The notes: a model not told the origin generated them from the sequence alone. Positions 1 to 9,744 are shown, counted from the first letter of the stretch. The stretch: DNA of 64,000 nt from Haematobacter massiliensis (GCF_000740795.1 NZ_JGYG01000001.1:310001-374000); one strand, 5' to 3'. Made by a program: numbers and translations.

Positions 1-291
1 AGCAGCGGGAAGGCAGCGCAAACGCGGCCCGCGCTGAGGAACTTCTCCGCCCGAGTTTCGCCACACCGGCAGGCGGAAGTGGCGACGCTGCGCGGTGATG
101 GGCCGGTCGAGGTGGAGCACTTCGACATCGCAAGGCCGCCTCGATGCGCTGCTTTCTGTGGCAAAGCGCTGGATACGATGGGCGCGCCTCCCGACCGCAT
201 CTGCTCGCGCCCTGCCGCAGGTTACGCGAGCGATCCAGGGTTGAGGACTAGGCCGGACGCGCCCGCAGGGGGAAAGCTATGCACGGGGCGG
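1..291. other. proS downstream flank, no assigned gene
   Basis: This stretch lies 3' of proS and runs off the left edge. I read all six frames. Short open stretches exist on both strands (for example a forward frame that stops at 96-98 and another that opens at 98), but none shows a recognisable family motif, a convincing ribosome binding site or clearly biased codon use. It may hold the 3' end of a neighbouring gene cut by the window edge. Confidence 0.3.
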
Positions 292-1632
292 TCACACCCC
301 GGCGTAGATTTCCGCAATGCGAGAGACGGCGGCTTCGGGCTTCATCTCGACGCTTTCACCCGTCCGCCGGCTCGTCAGCTCGACGAGATTGGAGGCGACG
401 CCGCGCGGCCCTACGGTGATCCGCCACGGAATGCCGATCAGATCGGCGGTGGCGAACTTCGCCCCAGCGCGGTCCTCCCGGTCGTCGTAGAGCGGGTCGA
501 GCCCCTTGGCCTTCAACGCGGAATAGAGCGCCTCGCATGCACTGTCGGTGGAGGTGTCGCCCTGCTTGACGTTGACGATCACCACGTGGAAGGGCGTGAC
601 GCCTTCCGGCCAGATGATGCCCTTCTCGTCATGGCTGGCCTCGATGATCGCGCCCACCAGCCGCGACACGCCGATCCCGTGGGAGCCCATGTGGACGGGC
701 ACCCGCTCTCCCTTGTCGTTGACGACGAGCGCCTTCATCGGCTCCGAATATTTGGTGCCGAAGTAGAACACCTGCCCCACCTCGATCCCGCGGGAGACGC
801 GGCGGCGCTCTTCGGGCACTTCTGCATCGAATACGGCGGGGTCGTGGGTCTCGTCGGTCCGGGCGTAGGGGGTCGTCCATTCCTTGACGATGGCGGCTGT
901 TTCGGCGGGATCGTAGTAGTCCACCTTGCGGTCGCCGAGCTTCAGCTTGGTGATCGCCTCATCGTAGAACACCTCCGACTCGCCGGTTTCCGCCAGCACG
1001 AGGAATTCGTGGGTATCGTCACCCCCGATGGGGCCGGAATCGGCCCGCATCGGGATCGCGGTCAGGCCCATCCGCTCATAGGTGCGCAGATAGCTCACCA
1101 CATGGCGGTTGTAGGAAGCGATGGCGCCCTCATAATCCAGGTCGAAGTTGTAGCCATCCTTCATCAGGAACTCGCGCCCCCGCATCACGCCGAAGCGCGG
1201 GCGGATCTCGTCGCGGAACTTCCACTGGATATGGTAGAGCGTCAGCGGCAGATCCTTGTAGCTGCCAACGGCCGAGCGGAAGATATCGGTGATCATCTCC
1301 TCGTTCGTCGGGCCGTAGAGCATCTCGCGCTTGTGGCGGTCGGTGATGCGCAGCATCTCCTCCCCATAGGCGTCGTAGCGGCCGGATTCGCGCCAGAGAT
1401 CGGCGGGCTGAAGCGTGGGCATCAGCAGGGGGATGTGGCCGGCGCGCTGCTGCTCCTCATGCACGATCTGCTCTATGCGCGAGAGCACCTTGAAGCCAAG
1501 GGGCAGCCACGAATAGATGCCGGCCGCCTGCTGCCGGATCATCCCCGCACGCAGCATGTAGCGATGGCTGACGATCTGGGCGTCAGCCGGGTTTTCCCGC
1601 AGGACGGGCAGGAAATAGCGGGACATTCTCAT
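292..1632 (-). CDS. proS: Prolyl-tRNA synthetase, short alphaproteobacterial type
   Basis: Charges tRNA-Pro with proline in the cytoplasm. The protein is 446 residues with the class II core: motif 2 is visible around [17 protein letters not shown], the proline-site region contains GPTNEE, and motif 3 carries [15 protein letters not shown]-terminal anticodon-binding domain follows (about residues 345-446). The family's long bacterial form (about 570 residues) has an editing insert between motifs 2 and 3; it is absent here, as is usual in alphaproteobacteria, so mischarged Ala-tRNA-Pro is presumably cleared in trans. I chose the ATG at 1632 because GGAG lies 8 bases upstream; a GTG at 1641 and an ATG at 1626 are alternatives. 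Confidence 0.96.
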   Translation of the reverse strand: MRMSRYFLPVLRENPADAQIVSHRYMLRAGMIRQQAAGIYSWLPLGFKVLSRIEQIVHEEQQRAGHIPLLMPTLQPADLWRESGRYDAYGEEMLRITDRHKREMLYGPTNEEMITDIFRSAVGSYKDLPLTLYHIQWKFRDEIRPRFGVMRGREFLMKDGYNFDLDYEGAIASYNRHVVSYLRTYERMGLTAIPMRADSGPIGGDDTHEFLVLAETGESEVFYDEAITKLKLGDRKVDYYDPAETAAIVKEWTTPYARTDETHDPAVFDAEVPEERRRVSRGIEVGQVFYFGTKYSEPMKALVVNDKGERVPVHMGSHGIGVSRLVGAIIEASHDEKGIIWPEGVTPFHVVIVNVKQGDTSTDSACEALYSALKAKGLDPLYDDREDRAGAKFATADLIGIPWRITVGPRGVASNLVELTSRRTGESVEMKPEAAVSRIAEIYAGV

Positions 1633-1797
1633 CGCGCGCACTCCGGGATCAGAAGAAAGACATTGCCGCCCCTGCTAAGCCATCCCAATGTGACAGGCAA
1701 GCCGCGGCACGGATGATGCGAAGGCGGCTTGCATAGATGAAACGGTCAGGCGATGAGCCGCGTTTGGGCCGGCTATCGAATGCATGGGAAGAGCAGC

Positions 1798-2874
1798 ATG
1801 GAACTGACCGTCAAGGAACAGGTAAAGTACTGGGGCATCGCGGCGCTGGTCTTTCTGTTGCTGCTCTGGGTGCTGGGCGATGTAATCCTGCCCTTTGTCA
1901 TAGGCGGTGCGATCGCCTACTTCCTTGACCCGCTGGCAGACCGGCTGGAGAGGATCGGTCTTTCGCGACTGATGGCGACGGTGATCATCTCGCTTGCGGC
2001 CTTGATGGTATTCACCATGCTCCTGCTGCTCGTGCTGCCTATGGTGATCCAGCAGGGCGCAAGTCTGATTGAGGCGGCCCCAAGCTATGTGGACGCCATT
2101 CAACGCTACATCGACTTGCACTATCCCCAGCTTCTGGACGAGCAAAGCACCATGCGCCAGACGCTCAACACCGTGGCCGCCGCCGTTCAGGACCGGGTGA
2201 GTGTCTTTGCCGATACCGTGCTGCAATCGCTGTTCGGCGTCATCAACGCGGCGATCTTCATCGTCGTTGTCCCGGTGGTGGCGTTCTACATGCTGCTGGA
2301 CTGGGACAGGATGGTCGCCCGCGTCCGCAGCCTTCTGCCGCGCGAACATGCGCCCACGATCTATCGCCTCGCGGGGGAGATCAACCTTGCGCTTGCCGGT
2401 TTCATCCGGGGGCAGCTCACCGTCTGCATCATCCTCGGGGCCTGGTATGGCCTCGCGCTGATGGGCGTTGGCTTGCAATACGGGTTGTTCATCGGCGTGT
2501 TTGCCGGAATGATCGCCTTCATCCCCTATCTCGGCACTTTTATGGGCGGCGTGACCTCCATCGGGGTCGCACTCTTTCAGTACTGGAACGATCCCTTCTG
2601 GATCTTCGTCGTGGTCGGCATCTTCGTCGTCGGCCAGATGGTCGAGGGAAACTATCTCACTCCGAAGCTGGTGGGTGAATCCGTCGGGCTCCATCCGGTC
2701 TGGCTGCTTTTTGCGCTTTCCGCCTTCGGGGCGCTGTTCGGTTTTGTAGGGATGCTGGTCGCGGTGCCGGTCTCCGCAGCCATCGGGGTCATCTGCCGGT
2801 TCCTGGTGGAGCGCTACAAGGACAGCCGGCTATATCGCGGGGCGCCACGCCCCCTCGATCTCGACGATCTCTGA
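1798..2874 (+). CDS. AI-2E family (PerM-like) membrane transporter
   Basis: Inner-membrane protein of the PerM/AI-2E exporter superfamily, 358 residues, about eight predicted membrane spans: a pair near residues 12-45, one near 55-80, then, after a long hydrophilic stretch, a cluster from about 150 to the C-terminus. The substrate of such proteins is usually unproven. The ATG at 1798 has GGAAG 7 bases upstream; an ATG at 1753 would add 15 residues without a good ribosome site. The gene lies 7 bases ahead of the Hda-like gene and is probably cotranscribed with it, an arrangement I associate with Rhodobacterales. Confidence 0.87.
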   Translation: MELTVKEQVKYWGIAALVFLLLLWVLGDVILPFVIGGAIAYFLDPLADRLERIGLSRLMATVIISLAALMVFTMLLLLVLPMVIQQGASLIEAAPSYVDAIQRYIDLHYPQLLDEQSTMRQTLNTVAAAVQDRVSVFADTVLQSLFGVINAAIFIVVVPVVAFYMLLDWDRMVARVRSLLPREHAPTIYRLAGEINLALAGFIRGQLTVCIILGAWYGLALMGVGLQYGLFIGVFAGMIAFIPYLGTFMGGVTSIGVALFQYWNDPFWIFVVVGIFVVGQMVEGNYLTPKLVGESVGLHPVWLLFALSAFGALFGFVGMLVAVPVSAAIGVICRFLVERYKDSRLYRGAPRPLDLDDL

Positions 2875-2881
2875 CCCGGGG

Positions 2882-3586
2882 ATGATGGAGGCAGACCCTC
2901 CCAGCAGGCAACTGCCGCTCAACCTCCCCTTGCCGGAGGCGATGGGCCGGCAGGATTTCTTTGTCTCCCCTGCCAACGCGACGGCTGTCGCGATGGTCGA
3001 CGACTGGCGAGACTGGCCCGAAGGCAAACTCGCAATCATCGCGCCGCCCGGGGCGGGCAAGACGCATCTGGCCTCAATCTGGGCGGCCGAAGCGGGGGCT
3101 GTGGTCCTGCATGCGGCGGACCTTGCGGAGACCTCGCCCTTCGCGCTCGCGGCCTGGGGGCGAATCGTCATTGAGGATGCGGGGGAGGTAGCCGGCCAGC
3201 TGGCGGGGGAGACGGCGCTCCTCCACCTCTACAACGTGCTGGGCGAAGACGGTGGGCGGCTTCTGCTCACTGCATCAGAGGAACCCGCGCGGTGGCCCCT
3301 TCTCCTTCCCGATCTGGCCAGCCGCCTTGCCACCCTGCCCGTCGCCCGTCTTTCCCGCCCCGATGACGAGCTTTTGACTGCCGTGCTGACCAAGCAGTTC
3401 GCCGACCGCCAGATTGCCGTTCAACCGCAGGTCGTGGACTGGCTCGTCACGCGGATGGATCGTTCGATGGCCTTTGCACGCAGGCTCGTGGCTGCGCTGG
3501 ATCGCGCGGCTCTGGCGGAAGGCCGCGCCGTCACCCGCCCACTCGCCCAAGGGGTTCTCGCCAGCCTCACGCCCGTCGACCGCTGA
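2882..3586 (+). CDS. hda: Hda-type regulator of DnaA (DnaA-like ATPase)
   Basis: Homologue of Hda/HdaA, which with the loaded beta clamp stimulates ATP hydrolysis by DnaA and so limits replication re-initiation. The 234-residue protein has an N-terminal clamp-binding motif (QLPLNL, residues 10-15), a P-loop (APPGAGKTHL, about 53-62), a degenerate Walker B (IVIEDAGE) and a C-terminal lid region. It lacks the DNA-binding domain IV of DnaA, as Hda proteins do. Two ATG codons stand in tandem at 2882 and 2885; either could be the start. It sits directly after the PerM-like gene and ahead of ppk1. Confidence 0.9.
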   Translation: MMEADPPSRQLPLNLPLPEAMGRQDFFVSPANATAVAMVDDWRDWPEGKLAIIAPPGAGKTHLASIWAAEAGAVVLHAADLAETSPFALAAWGRIVIEDAGEVAGQLAGETALLHLYNVLGEDGGRLLLTASEEPARWPLLLPDLASRLATLPVARLSRPDDELLTAVLTKQFADRQIAVQPQVVDWLVTRMDRSMAFARRLVAALDRAALAEGRAVTRPLAQGVLASLTPVDR

Positions 3587-3662
3587 TCCTGTACCCCAAG
3601 TCGCTCTGGACAGCGACGGAAGGAAGAGGAGATACTGCAATTCGAAGCAGAGACGTGGGCGG

Positions 3663-3680
3663 CTGTCATCTGCGGGTTAC
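3663..3680 (+). promoter_or_regulatory. Possible Pho box upstream of ppk1
   Basis: An exact CTGTCAT half-site is followed by 4 bases and a weak second half (GGGTTAC), 22 bases before the ppk1 start. PhoB boxes are two CTGTCAT-like repeats spaced by 4 bases, and ppk is a known PhoB target in several proteobacteria. Only three of seven bases of the second half match, so this is tentative. Confidence 0.25.
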
Positions 3681-3702
3681 ATGTGTGAATGATAAGCGCG
3701 GC

Positions 3703-5880
3703 ATGACATCTCCATCCGATTTCCTCAACGGCGGCTTTTCCGTACCTGTCAGCCTCCCCACGGGCGAAGCCGGGGGGCCGTCCCGGTTTTTCAACCGGGA
3801 ACTCTCCTGGCTCGACTTCAACTGGCGTGTGCTGGAAGAGGCAAAGAATCCGCGTGTGCCGCTCCTGGAGCGGCTGCGTTTCCTGACTATTTCCGCCGCA
3901 AACCTGGATGAGTTCTACACCGTCCGCGTCGCAGGACTCATGGAACTGGCAAAGGCGGGCAAAACGAGCCTTTCCGATGACGGACGCACGCCCGCGGAGC
4001 AACTCGTCCTTATCCATGCCGATGCGCGGCGGCTCATGCAGACGCAGCAGACGACATGGAACAAGCTCCGCCGCGAGATGGAGAAGGAGCGGATCACCCT
4101 GCTCACCCCCTCCAAGCTGATACGGCGGGATGAGAAGTTTCTGGACGAATACTTCCTGTCGCAGGTTTTCCCCGTGCTTTCGCCGCTGGCGATCGATCCG
4201 GCGCATCCTTTCCCCTTCATCCCCAATATGGGCTACTGCCTCGCGCTCGAATTGCACCGGGAGACCGACAACCGGATTCTTCACGCGCTTCTGCCGATCC
4301 CGCAGCAGATTTCGCGGTTCGTCCGGCTGCCCGGCAGGGACGGCGAGGCGCGGTTCCTAGCTCTGGAAGAGGTGCTGATGCTGCACCTCCATTCCATCTT
4401 CCCTGGCTACAAGGCGGCAGGGGCCTGCTCGTTCCGTGTGCTCCGCGACAGCGATATCGAGGTGGAGGACGAAGCCGAAGACCTGGTGCGGGAGTTCGAG
4501 GTCGCCCTGAAGCGTCGCCGCCGGGGCGAGGTCATCCACATGCAGATTTCCGCCGGTGCGCCCCCGGAGCTGCAAAGCCTCATCATGGAGGAACTGGGCG
4601 TCACCGCGGATGAGGTGGCAGAGGGCCGCGGCATTGTCGGCATCGCCGATCTGAAAGAGCTGATTCTCGATAACCGGCGCGATTTGCTCTGGCCGCCCTT
4701 CACACCCCGTGTGCCCGAGCGGGTGCAGGATCATGACGGGGACATCTTCGCCGCCATCCGGCAGAAGGACATGCTCCTCCACCACCCCTATGAAACCTTC
4801 GACATGGTGATCCGCTTCCTCGAGCAGGCGGCGCGGGATCCGAATGTGCTGGCGATCAAGCAGACACTCTACCGCACATCCCGCGAAAGCCCTATCGTCG
4901 GGGCGCTCTGCGAGGCGGCGGAATCCGGCAAATCGGTGACGGCTCTGGTTGAGTTGAAGGCCCGGTTTGACGAGGCCGCGAACATCCGTCAGTCGCGGCG
5001 TCTGGAACGTTCAGGCGCGCATGTCGTCTACGGCTTCATAAATTACAAGACACACGCCAAGATCTCCACCGTGGTCCGGCGCGAGGGGGACCACCTCGTG
5101 ACCTATACCCATTTTGGCACGGGCAACTACCATCCGATCACAGCCCGGATCTATACCGACCTCAGCCTGTTCACCTGCAATCCGGCACTCGGGCGAGACG
5201 CGACAAAAGTGTTCAACTATCTCTCGGGCTATGCCCAGCCGGAGGTACTGGAAAACCTCTCGATCTCTCCGCTGACGCTGAAGCCCAACCTTCTGGCGAT
5301 GATCGCCCGGGAAGCCGAGTTCGCCCGCGCCGGTCGCCGTGCCGAGATCTGGGCCAAGATGAACTCCCTCATCGACCCGGAAGTGATCGACGCGCTCTAT
5401 GCCGCCAGCCAGGCGGGGGTCAGGATCACACTGGTCATCCGGGGCATCTGCGGCCTTCGCCCCGGGGTGAAGGGGCTGTCGGAAACCATCCGGGTCAAGT
5501 CTATCGTCGGCCGGTTCCTTGAGCACAGCCGCATCGTCTGTTTCGGCAATGGCTACGGTCTGCCCTCGCAGCGGGCGCGAGTGTTCATCTCCTCCGCCGA
5601 CTGGATGGGGCGAAACCTCAACCGGCGCGTGGAAACGCTGGTGGAGATCGTCAACAACACGGTACGGACACAGATCCTCAGCCAGATCATGGCGGCAAAC
5701 CTCGCCGATGTGGAGCAAAGCTGGGTATTGGCCCCCGACGGTCACTATCAGCGCTATCTTCCGCCGCTCGGGACAGAGGCTTTCAACTGCCATCGGTTCT
5801 TCATGGAGAATCCCTCGCTCTCCGGGCGCGGCACGGCGGGGGCGGCGGATGCGCCGGTACTCGCGCTCTCTGTTGATTGA
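3703..5880 (+). CDS. ppk1: Polyphosphate kinase 1
   Basis: Makes inorganic polyphosphate from ATP, reversibly, through a phosphohistidine. The 725-residue protein shows the PPK1 N-terminal signature (FNRELSWLDFNWRV, then NLDEFYTVRVAGL), the middle phospholipase-D-like domain with the likely phosphorylated histidine at residue 451 (YKTHAKIS) and the second conserved histidine at residue 608 (EHSRIVCFGNG), and FGTGNYHP just after the first. I placed the start at ATG 3703; a GTG at 3655 is in frame but would make an atypical extension. ppx follows 83 bases downstream, so synthesis and degradation of the polymer are encoded together. Confidence 0.96.
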   Translation: MTSPSDFLNGGFSVPVSLPTGEAGGPSRFFNRELSWLDFNWRVLEEAKNPRVPLLERLRFLTISAANLDEFYTVRVAGLMELAKAGKTSLSDDGRTPAEQLVLIHADARRLMQTQQTTWNKLRREMEKERITLLTPSKLIRRDEKFLDEYFLSQVFPVLSPLAIDPAHPFPFIPNMGYCLALELHRETDNRILHALLPIPQQISRFVRLPGRDGEARFLALEEVLMLHLHSIFPGYKAAGACSFRVLRDSDIEVEDEAEDLVREFEVALKRRRRGEVIHMQISAGAPPELQSLIMEELGVTADEVAEGRGIVGIADLKELILDNRRDLLWPPFTPRVPERVQDHDGDIFAAIRQKDMLLHHPYETFDMVIRFLEQAARDPNVLAIKQTLYRTSRESPIVGALCEAAESGKSVTALVELKARFDEAANIRQSRRLERSGAHVVYGFINYKTHAKISTVVRREGDHLVTYTHFGTGNYHPITARIYTDLSLFTCNPALGRDATKVFNYLSGYAQPEVLENLSISPLTLKPNLLAMIAREAEFARAGRRAEIWAKMNSLIDPEVIDALYAASQAGVRITLVIRGICGLRPGVKGLSETIRVKSIVGRFLEHSRIVCFGNGYGLPSQRARVFISSADWMGRNLNRRVETLVEIVNNTVRTQILSQIMAANLADVEQSWVLAPDGHYQRYLPPLGTEAFNCHRFFMENPSLSGRGTAGAADAPVLALSVD

Positions 5881-5963
5881 CGAAGGGCTCCCCGGCTCCA
5901 GCCGATTGACCATCAGCAACCGGAAAGGCTATTCGGGGGCTAAGCCTAGAGGAGCCGCAGAAG

Positions 5964-7535
5964 ATGGACGCCACATCCACCACCCCTGCCGAGGGCTGGG
6001 GCCCGTTCGGGCCTCCACTCTTTGAGGATCCCTCCGTCCGGGCATTGTCCCGCGTGGGCGTCATCGACGTCGGGTCCAACTCCGTGCGGATGGTGGTATT
6101 CGATGGGGCGGCCCGGTCTCCGGCCTATTTCTACAACGAAAAAATCATGGCCGGGCTGGGTGAAGGCCTCGTGGTGACGGGTCGGCTCAACCCCAAGGGC
6201 CGTGCCCGTGCATTGTCCGCGCTGGAGCGATTCGCACTTATCGCCAAGGGCATGGATATCGTGCGGCTCTCTGTCGTAGCGACCGCCGCCGTGCGCGAGG
6301 CGGAAGATGGGCCGGAGTTCTCTGCCGAAGTGCTGGAGAAGACCGGGCTTCGCCTTCATGTCATCGACGGGTCGGAGGAGGCGCGGCTTTCGGCGCAGGG
6401 CGTTCTGCTAGGTTGGCCGGACGCCGAGGGCATTGTCTGCGATATCGGCGGCAACTCGATGGAACTCGCGCTGGTCAGCAAGGGAGCGATCGGCAAGCGC
6501 GTTTCCCTGCCGCTCGGACCGTTCCGCCTTCAGCTGGTGGAAGGAGGGGCCGTTGCCCTGCGCAAGCATATCCGCCGCATCCTGAGCGAAGCGAAGGAAC
6601 TGATCGGCGCCAAGCATGAGCGCATCTACCTCGTCGGCGGGTCATGGCGCGCCATCGCCCGACTTGACATGGAGCGCAGGGCCTACCCGCTGACGGTCCT
6701 GCACGAATACCGCATGAGCCGGCAATCCGTCATCGATACGGTCGGCTGGATTCGCCGCTCCGATCTCAACTGGCTACGTCTGCAAACGGGGATATCCACC
6801 GACCGGATGGCATTGGTGCCGCTGGCCGCCGATGTGCTGGAGCAACTCGTGACCACCTTCCGTCCGCGGGAGATCGATGTGTCCTCCTACGGCATCCGGG
6901 AGGGGCTGCTCTATGAGCAGATGCCGGAGAAGCTGCGGCGTCGCGATCCGCTGATCGAAGCCGCGCGATTTACCGAAGCCTCCAGCGCGCGCATGCCCGG
7001 CTTCGGCAAGAAGCTGTTCGACTTCCTGTCACCTCTCTACAAGAGCGCTCCTCCCGCTCGCCTTCGCCTCGTCAAGGCTGCCTGCCTGCTGCATGACACG
7101 ACATGGCGCGCTCATCCTGACTACCGGGCGGAGGTCTGCTTCGACAACGCGACCCGCGCCAACCTTGGCGGGCTGGACCATCCCGGTCGTGTGTTCCTGG
7201 GGCTGGCGTTGCTGCATCGCTACAAGAATTCCCGCTCCGGCAGCCGACTTGAGCCACTCTTGCAACTGTTGAACGACAAGCAAATACAGGATGCGGAAGT
7301 GCTCGGACGCGCCATGCGCTTCGGCGCGATGTTCTTTGTCGAGTCGCCGGAAATGGGTGGCAAACTGAAGTATTACCCGAAGAAGAAGAAGCTCGAACTC
7401 ATTCTTCAGCCGGAGATGGAGGGCCTGTACGGCGAGGTCGCGGCCGCCCGGTTCAAGGCGCTCGGCGCAGGGCTTCAGGTGGAGACTTCCGTTCGTGTGG
7501 CGCGGCAGGCGGCCGCCTCGCAGCCTGAGGGTTGA
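5964..7535 (+). CDS. ppx: Exopolyphosphatase, Ppx/GppA family
   Basis: Removes terminal phosphate from polyphosphate; the family also hydrolyses pppGpp. The 523-residue protein has the actin-like ATPase fold: phosphate-1 loop VIDVGSNSVRMVVFD near residue 33, VVATAAVREAEDG, the conserved IDGSEEARL, and the phosphate-2 loop CDIGGNSMELALV. A C-terminal HD-like helical domain (about 330-500) contains LLHDTTWRAHPDYR. Start ATG 5964 has AGGAG 9 bases upstream. It follows ppk1 and ends exactly where the convergent secreted-protein gene ends. I favour Ppx over GppA because of the partner gene. Confidence 0.93.
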   Translation: MDATSTTPAEGWGPFGPPLFEDPSVRALSRVGVIDVGSNSVRMVVFDGAARSPAYFYNEKIMAGLGEGLVVTGRLNPKGRARALSALERFALIAKGMDIVRLSVVATAAVREAEDGPEFSAEVLEKTGLRLHVIDGSEEARLSAQGVLLGWPDAEGIVCDIGGNSMELALVSKGAIGKRVSLPLGPFRLQLVEGGAVALRKHIRRILSEAKELIGAKHERIYLVGGSWRAIARLDMERRAYPLTVLHEYRMSRQSVIDTVGWIRRSDLNWLRLQTGISTDRMALVPLAADVLEQLVTTFRPREIDVSSYGIREGLLYEQMPEKLRRRDPLIEAARFTEASSARMPGFGKKLFDFLSPLYKSAPPARLRLVKAACLLHDTTWRAHPDYRAEVCFDNATRANLGGLDHPGRVFLGLALLHRYKNSRSGSRLEPLLQLLNDKQIQDAEVLGRAMRFGAMFFVESPEMGGKLKYYPKKKKLELILQPEMEGLYGEVAAARFKALGAGLQVETSVRVARQAAASQPEG

Positions 7536-7898
7536 TTAAAGTTCCACTCCCGGCGCGGCAGGCGTCTCGGGGTCAGCAGGGGGCGGAACATAGGGCGGGG
7601 CGTCGGGCTTGCGCCGGATGAGGATGTCACCATTTTCCTGCACTTCGGGCGGCTCATAGTTTCTGAGGTCGCCGATCCGGTCGGCGAGCGCCCGAAGCGC
7701 TGGCCCCACTTCGCCGAAAATACCCCTCAGCATCGCATCCGCTCCCTCGCGGAACATGTCGAAGCCGCGCTCCACATCGTTGCCCGGGTCGGGAAGGCTT
7801 GACGGCGGCTCGGGCGGGTTCGTCTGAGCGAAGGCGCCGCCCGCCATCAGCGCCAGTGAGGCCGCCAGAAACTGAGCGCGATGGTGTGGACGTATCAT
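7536..7898 (-). CDS. Small secreted protein of unknown function
   Basis: A 120-residue protein with a clear N-terminal signal peptide (positively charged start, hydrophobic core, likely cleavage after GGAFA near residue 24). The mature part is acidic and ends in a proline-rich tail (PPYVPPPADPETPAAPG). It has no enzymatic motif I recognise. I chose ATG 7898, which has AAGGA 9 bases upstream, over ATG 7919. Its stop codon abuts the ppx stop without a spacer, so the two convergent genes share no room for a separate terminator. A periplasmic or cell-surface location is inferred from the signal peptide only. Confidence 0.75.
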   Translation of the reverse strand: MIRPHHRAQFLAASLALMAGGAFAQTNPPEPPSSLPDPGNDVERGFDMFREGADAMLRGIFGEVGPALRALADRIGDLRNYEPPEVQENGDILIRRKPDAPPYVPPPADPETPAAPGVEL

Positions 7899-7965
7899 GA
7901 CCAGGCTTCCTTTCCGCATTACTCATCTAGCATAGACCAGCATTCGCTCAACCCGCCACGGGGCG

Positions 7966-9003
7966 TCAAAGGGGCAGGTCGATTGATACTGGAAAATGAT
8001 CGGACGCGGTGAGCAACGCCTCCCGCAGCACCGGATCGCCATAACAGGCGGGGTCATCGAAGGGATGCCAGATCCGCCAGCGTGGTTGCAGGGCGCGGAG
8101 ATCCGGCGACACCATGATGTAGTCCAGCAATGCCGAGAGGTAGTGACCGGTCCCCTCGTCCGGCACCCAGAAGCGCGCGGTGGCAGGCTGCGCGGCGATC
8201 CGCTGAGCAAGCGCGCGCCGGGCATTGGCGTCGTAGAGCCGTTCGGGTTTCGGCGCGTTCCATCCCATGACGATCTCGACCGCGGAGCGCCCGAAGAGTT
8301 TCTCGTATTCGTCGAGCCCCGGACCGTCGTTGAAATCCCCCATGACCATGAGCGAGTCGCCGCGCGCAAGTTGTGCGAGCACGCGCTCCCGAAGCCAGAT
8401 GGCCTGCGCGAGTTGCTTGCGCCGGTTCTGGATCGACAGGCGCATCACCTCATTCTCGTCCACCGCACCATGCGGGGCTTTGGACTTGATATGCACGCCG
8501 ATCATGCGGAAGGCTCGCCCGGACGCCGATACTGCCGCGACCTCCAGTGGAGGTTTGCTGAAGGTGACGACATCCTCCGTTCCGTCGATGTCGAGGTCGA
8601 TTCGATAAGTCCCATCGAAACGCGGCACAGGATGGCTCCCCCGCCGCCCGGTGAAGGTTCCCATCGGATCGTGCCGCGCCGTCAGCCGTGCGGGATCATA
8701 AAGCAGCGCGATCTCCTGCTGCGTGTCATTCCTGAATCCCAGCAGCGCGGTATTGGTCCGCAAACCGAAACGGGCGGCAAAGCTCTCCAATGCGACATGC
8801 GTGGCACGATGGCGGGACTCGTCGGGCGCCTCGATGACCATGACCGCATCTGCGTCTACTGCGCGAAAGACCGTCCCCAGAGCAGTGATCTGTACCGCCC
8901 GCCGCACCCCGTGGCGCCCGGACCAGCCATCATCCTCAAGCAGCCTGCCCGTATCGTCGAACAGGGAGTTGAACCACTCGACATTATAGGTGGCGATCCG
9001 CAT
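7966..9003 (-). CDS. Endonuclease/exonuclease/phosphatase family protein
   Basis: A 345-residue hydrolase of the EEP fold. Visible motifs are the N-terminal RIATYNVEWF, VMVIEAPD in the position of the usual catalytic glutamate, MGVHIKSK-like IGVHIKSKAPHG, the metal-binding MGDFNDGPGLDEYE and the C-terminal catalytic ASDHFPVSIDL. There is no signal peptide. Substrate (DNA, phospholipid or a nucleotide) cannot be told from sequence. It lies 8 bases downstream of the J-domain gene and is probably in the same transcript. Confidence 0.85.
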   Translation of the reverse strand: MRIATYNVEWFNSLFDDTGRLLEDDGWSGRHGVRRAVQITALGTVFRAVDADAVMVIEAPDESRHRATHVALESFAARFGLRTNTALLGFRNDTQQEIALLYDPARLTARHDPMGTFTGRRGSHPVPRFDGTYRIDLDIDGTEDVVTFSKPPLEVAAVSASGRAFRMIGVHIKSKAPHGAVDENEVMRLSIQNRRKQLAQAIWLRERVLAQLARGDSLMVMGDFNDGPGLDEYEKLFGRSAVEIVMGWNAPKPERLYDANARRALAQRIAAQPATARFWVPDEGTGHYLSALLDYIMVSPDLRALQPRWRIWHPFDDPACYGDPVLREALLTASDHFPVSIDLPL

Positions 9004-9011
9004 GGGCCGGG

Positions 9012-9698
9012 TCAGGCCGCGCGCTCGCGCCCGATGGTCTCCCAGGCGCGGTTGATCGCGACAAGACGCCGCTCCGCCAGCCTCACGGCCTCCGGCGGTA
9101 CGCCCCTCGCCTGCATCCTGTCGGGATGCGAGTCACGGACGGCGCTGCGCCAGGCATCACGGACCTCGGTCATCGGCGCATCGGGGGAAACACCGAGCAC
9201 CTCGTAAGGGTCAGGCTCGGTGTCGGACACATGGCGCGCGCGAAGCGAACGGTAGCACCGGTCGGAGAGACCGAAGATCTCCGCCACATCCTTCAGAAAC
9301 GCCTCTTCCATCTCGTGAAAACCACCGTCGGCCACCGCAATGCGGAACAGCCCGTCCATCAGGTCGATGAGCACTGGATCGCTCTCCGCACGGAACATTC
9401 CGGCGATCTTCCGGGCATAGGCTTCATAACCCGCCACATCCTGCCGGGCGAGGTTATAGACGCGGGCAGCGTTCGGCTCCTCCTCCTCCGGGATGTGGAA
9501 CACCTCGCGAAAGGCGGCGACCTCGCTCCGCTTGACCTCGCCATCGGCCTTGGCCATCTTGGCTCCCAGCGCGATCACGGCGATGGTGAAGGCGACGGAG
9601 CGTTCGGGCGGCGCACGCAGGCGCTCGAACACGGCGGAGAGACTCTCCCCCTGCGCAAGCGCGGCCAGCGCATCCCTTATGCGGCTCCAGATCGACAT
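9012..9698 (-). CDS. TerB-like and J-domain protein (DjlA-like)
   Basis: A 228-residue protein with a TerB-type helical domain (about residues 30-145, with acidic patches such as KADGEVKRSE and VADGGFHEMEE that often bind metal) and a C-terminal J domain (about 165-228) with the HPD tripeptide (SHPDRM) that stimulates DnaK. This order is as in DjlA, but the N-terminal membrane span of E. coli DjlA is not obvious. It probably acts as a DnaK co-chaperone. The ribosome binding site is weak. The structured RNA candidate lies just upstream. Confidence 0.85.
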   Translation of the reverse strand: MSIWSRIRDALAALAQGESLSAVFERLRAPPERSVAFTIAVIALGAKMAKADGEVKRSEVAAFREVFHIPEEEEPNAARVYNLARQDVAGYEAYARKIAGMFRAESDPVLIDLMDGLFRIAVADGGFHEMEEAFLKDVAEIFGLSDRCYRSLRARHVSDTEPDPYEVLGVSPDAPMTEVRDAWRSAVRDSHPDRMQARGVPPEAVRLAERRLVAINRAWETIGRERAA

Positions 9699-9744
9699 GC
9701 GCCGATCATAGCGTCTGGCGCGCCGGAGCGCACACCGTTTTTAA

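Noticed and set aside
79-1716. 545-codon plus-strand open frame
   Set aside because: Antisense to proS with no recognisable domain; a GC-driven shadow.
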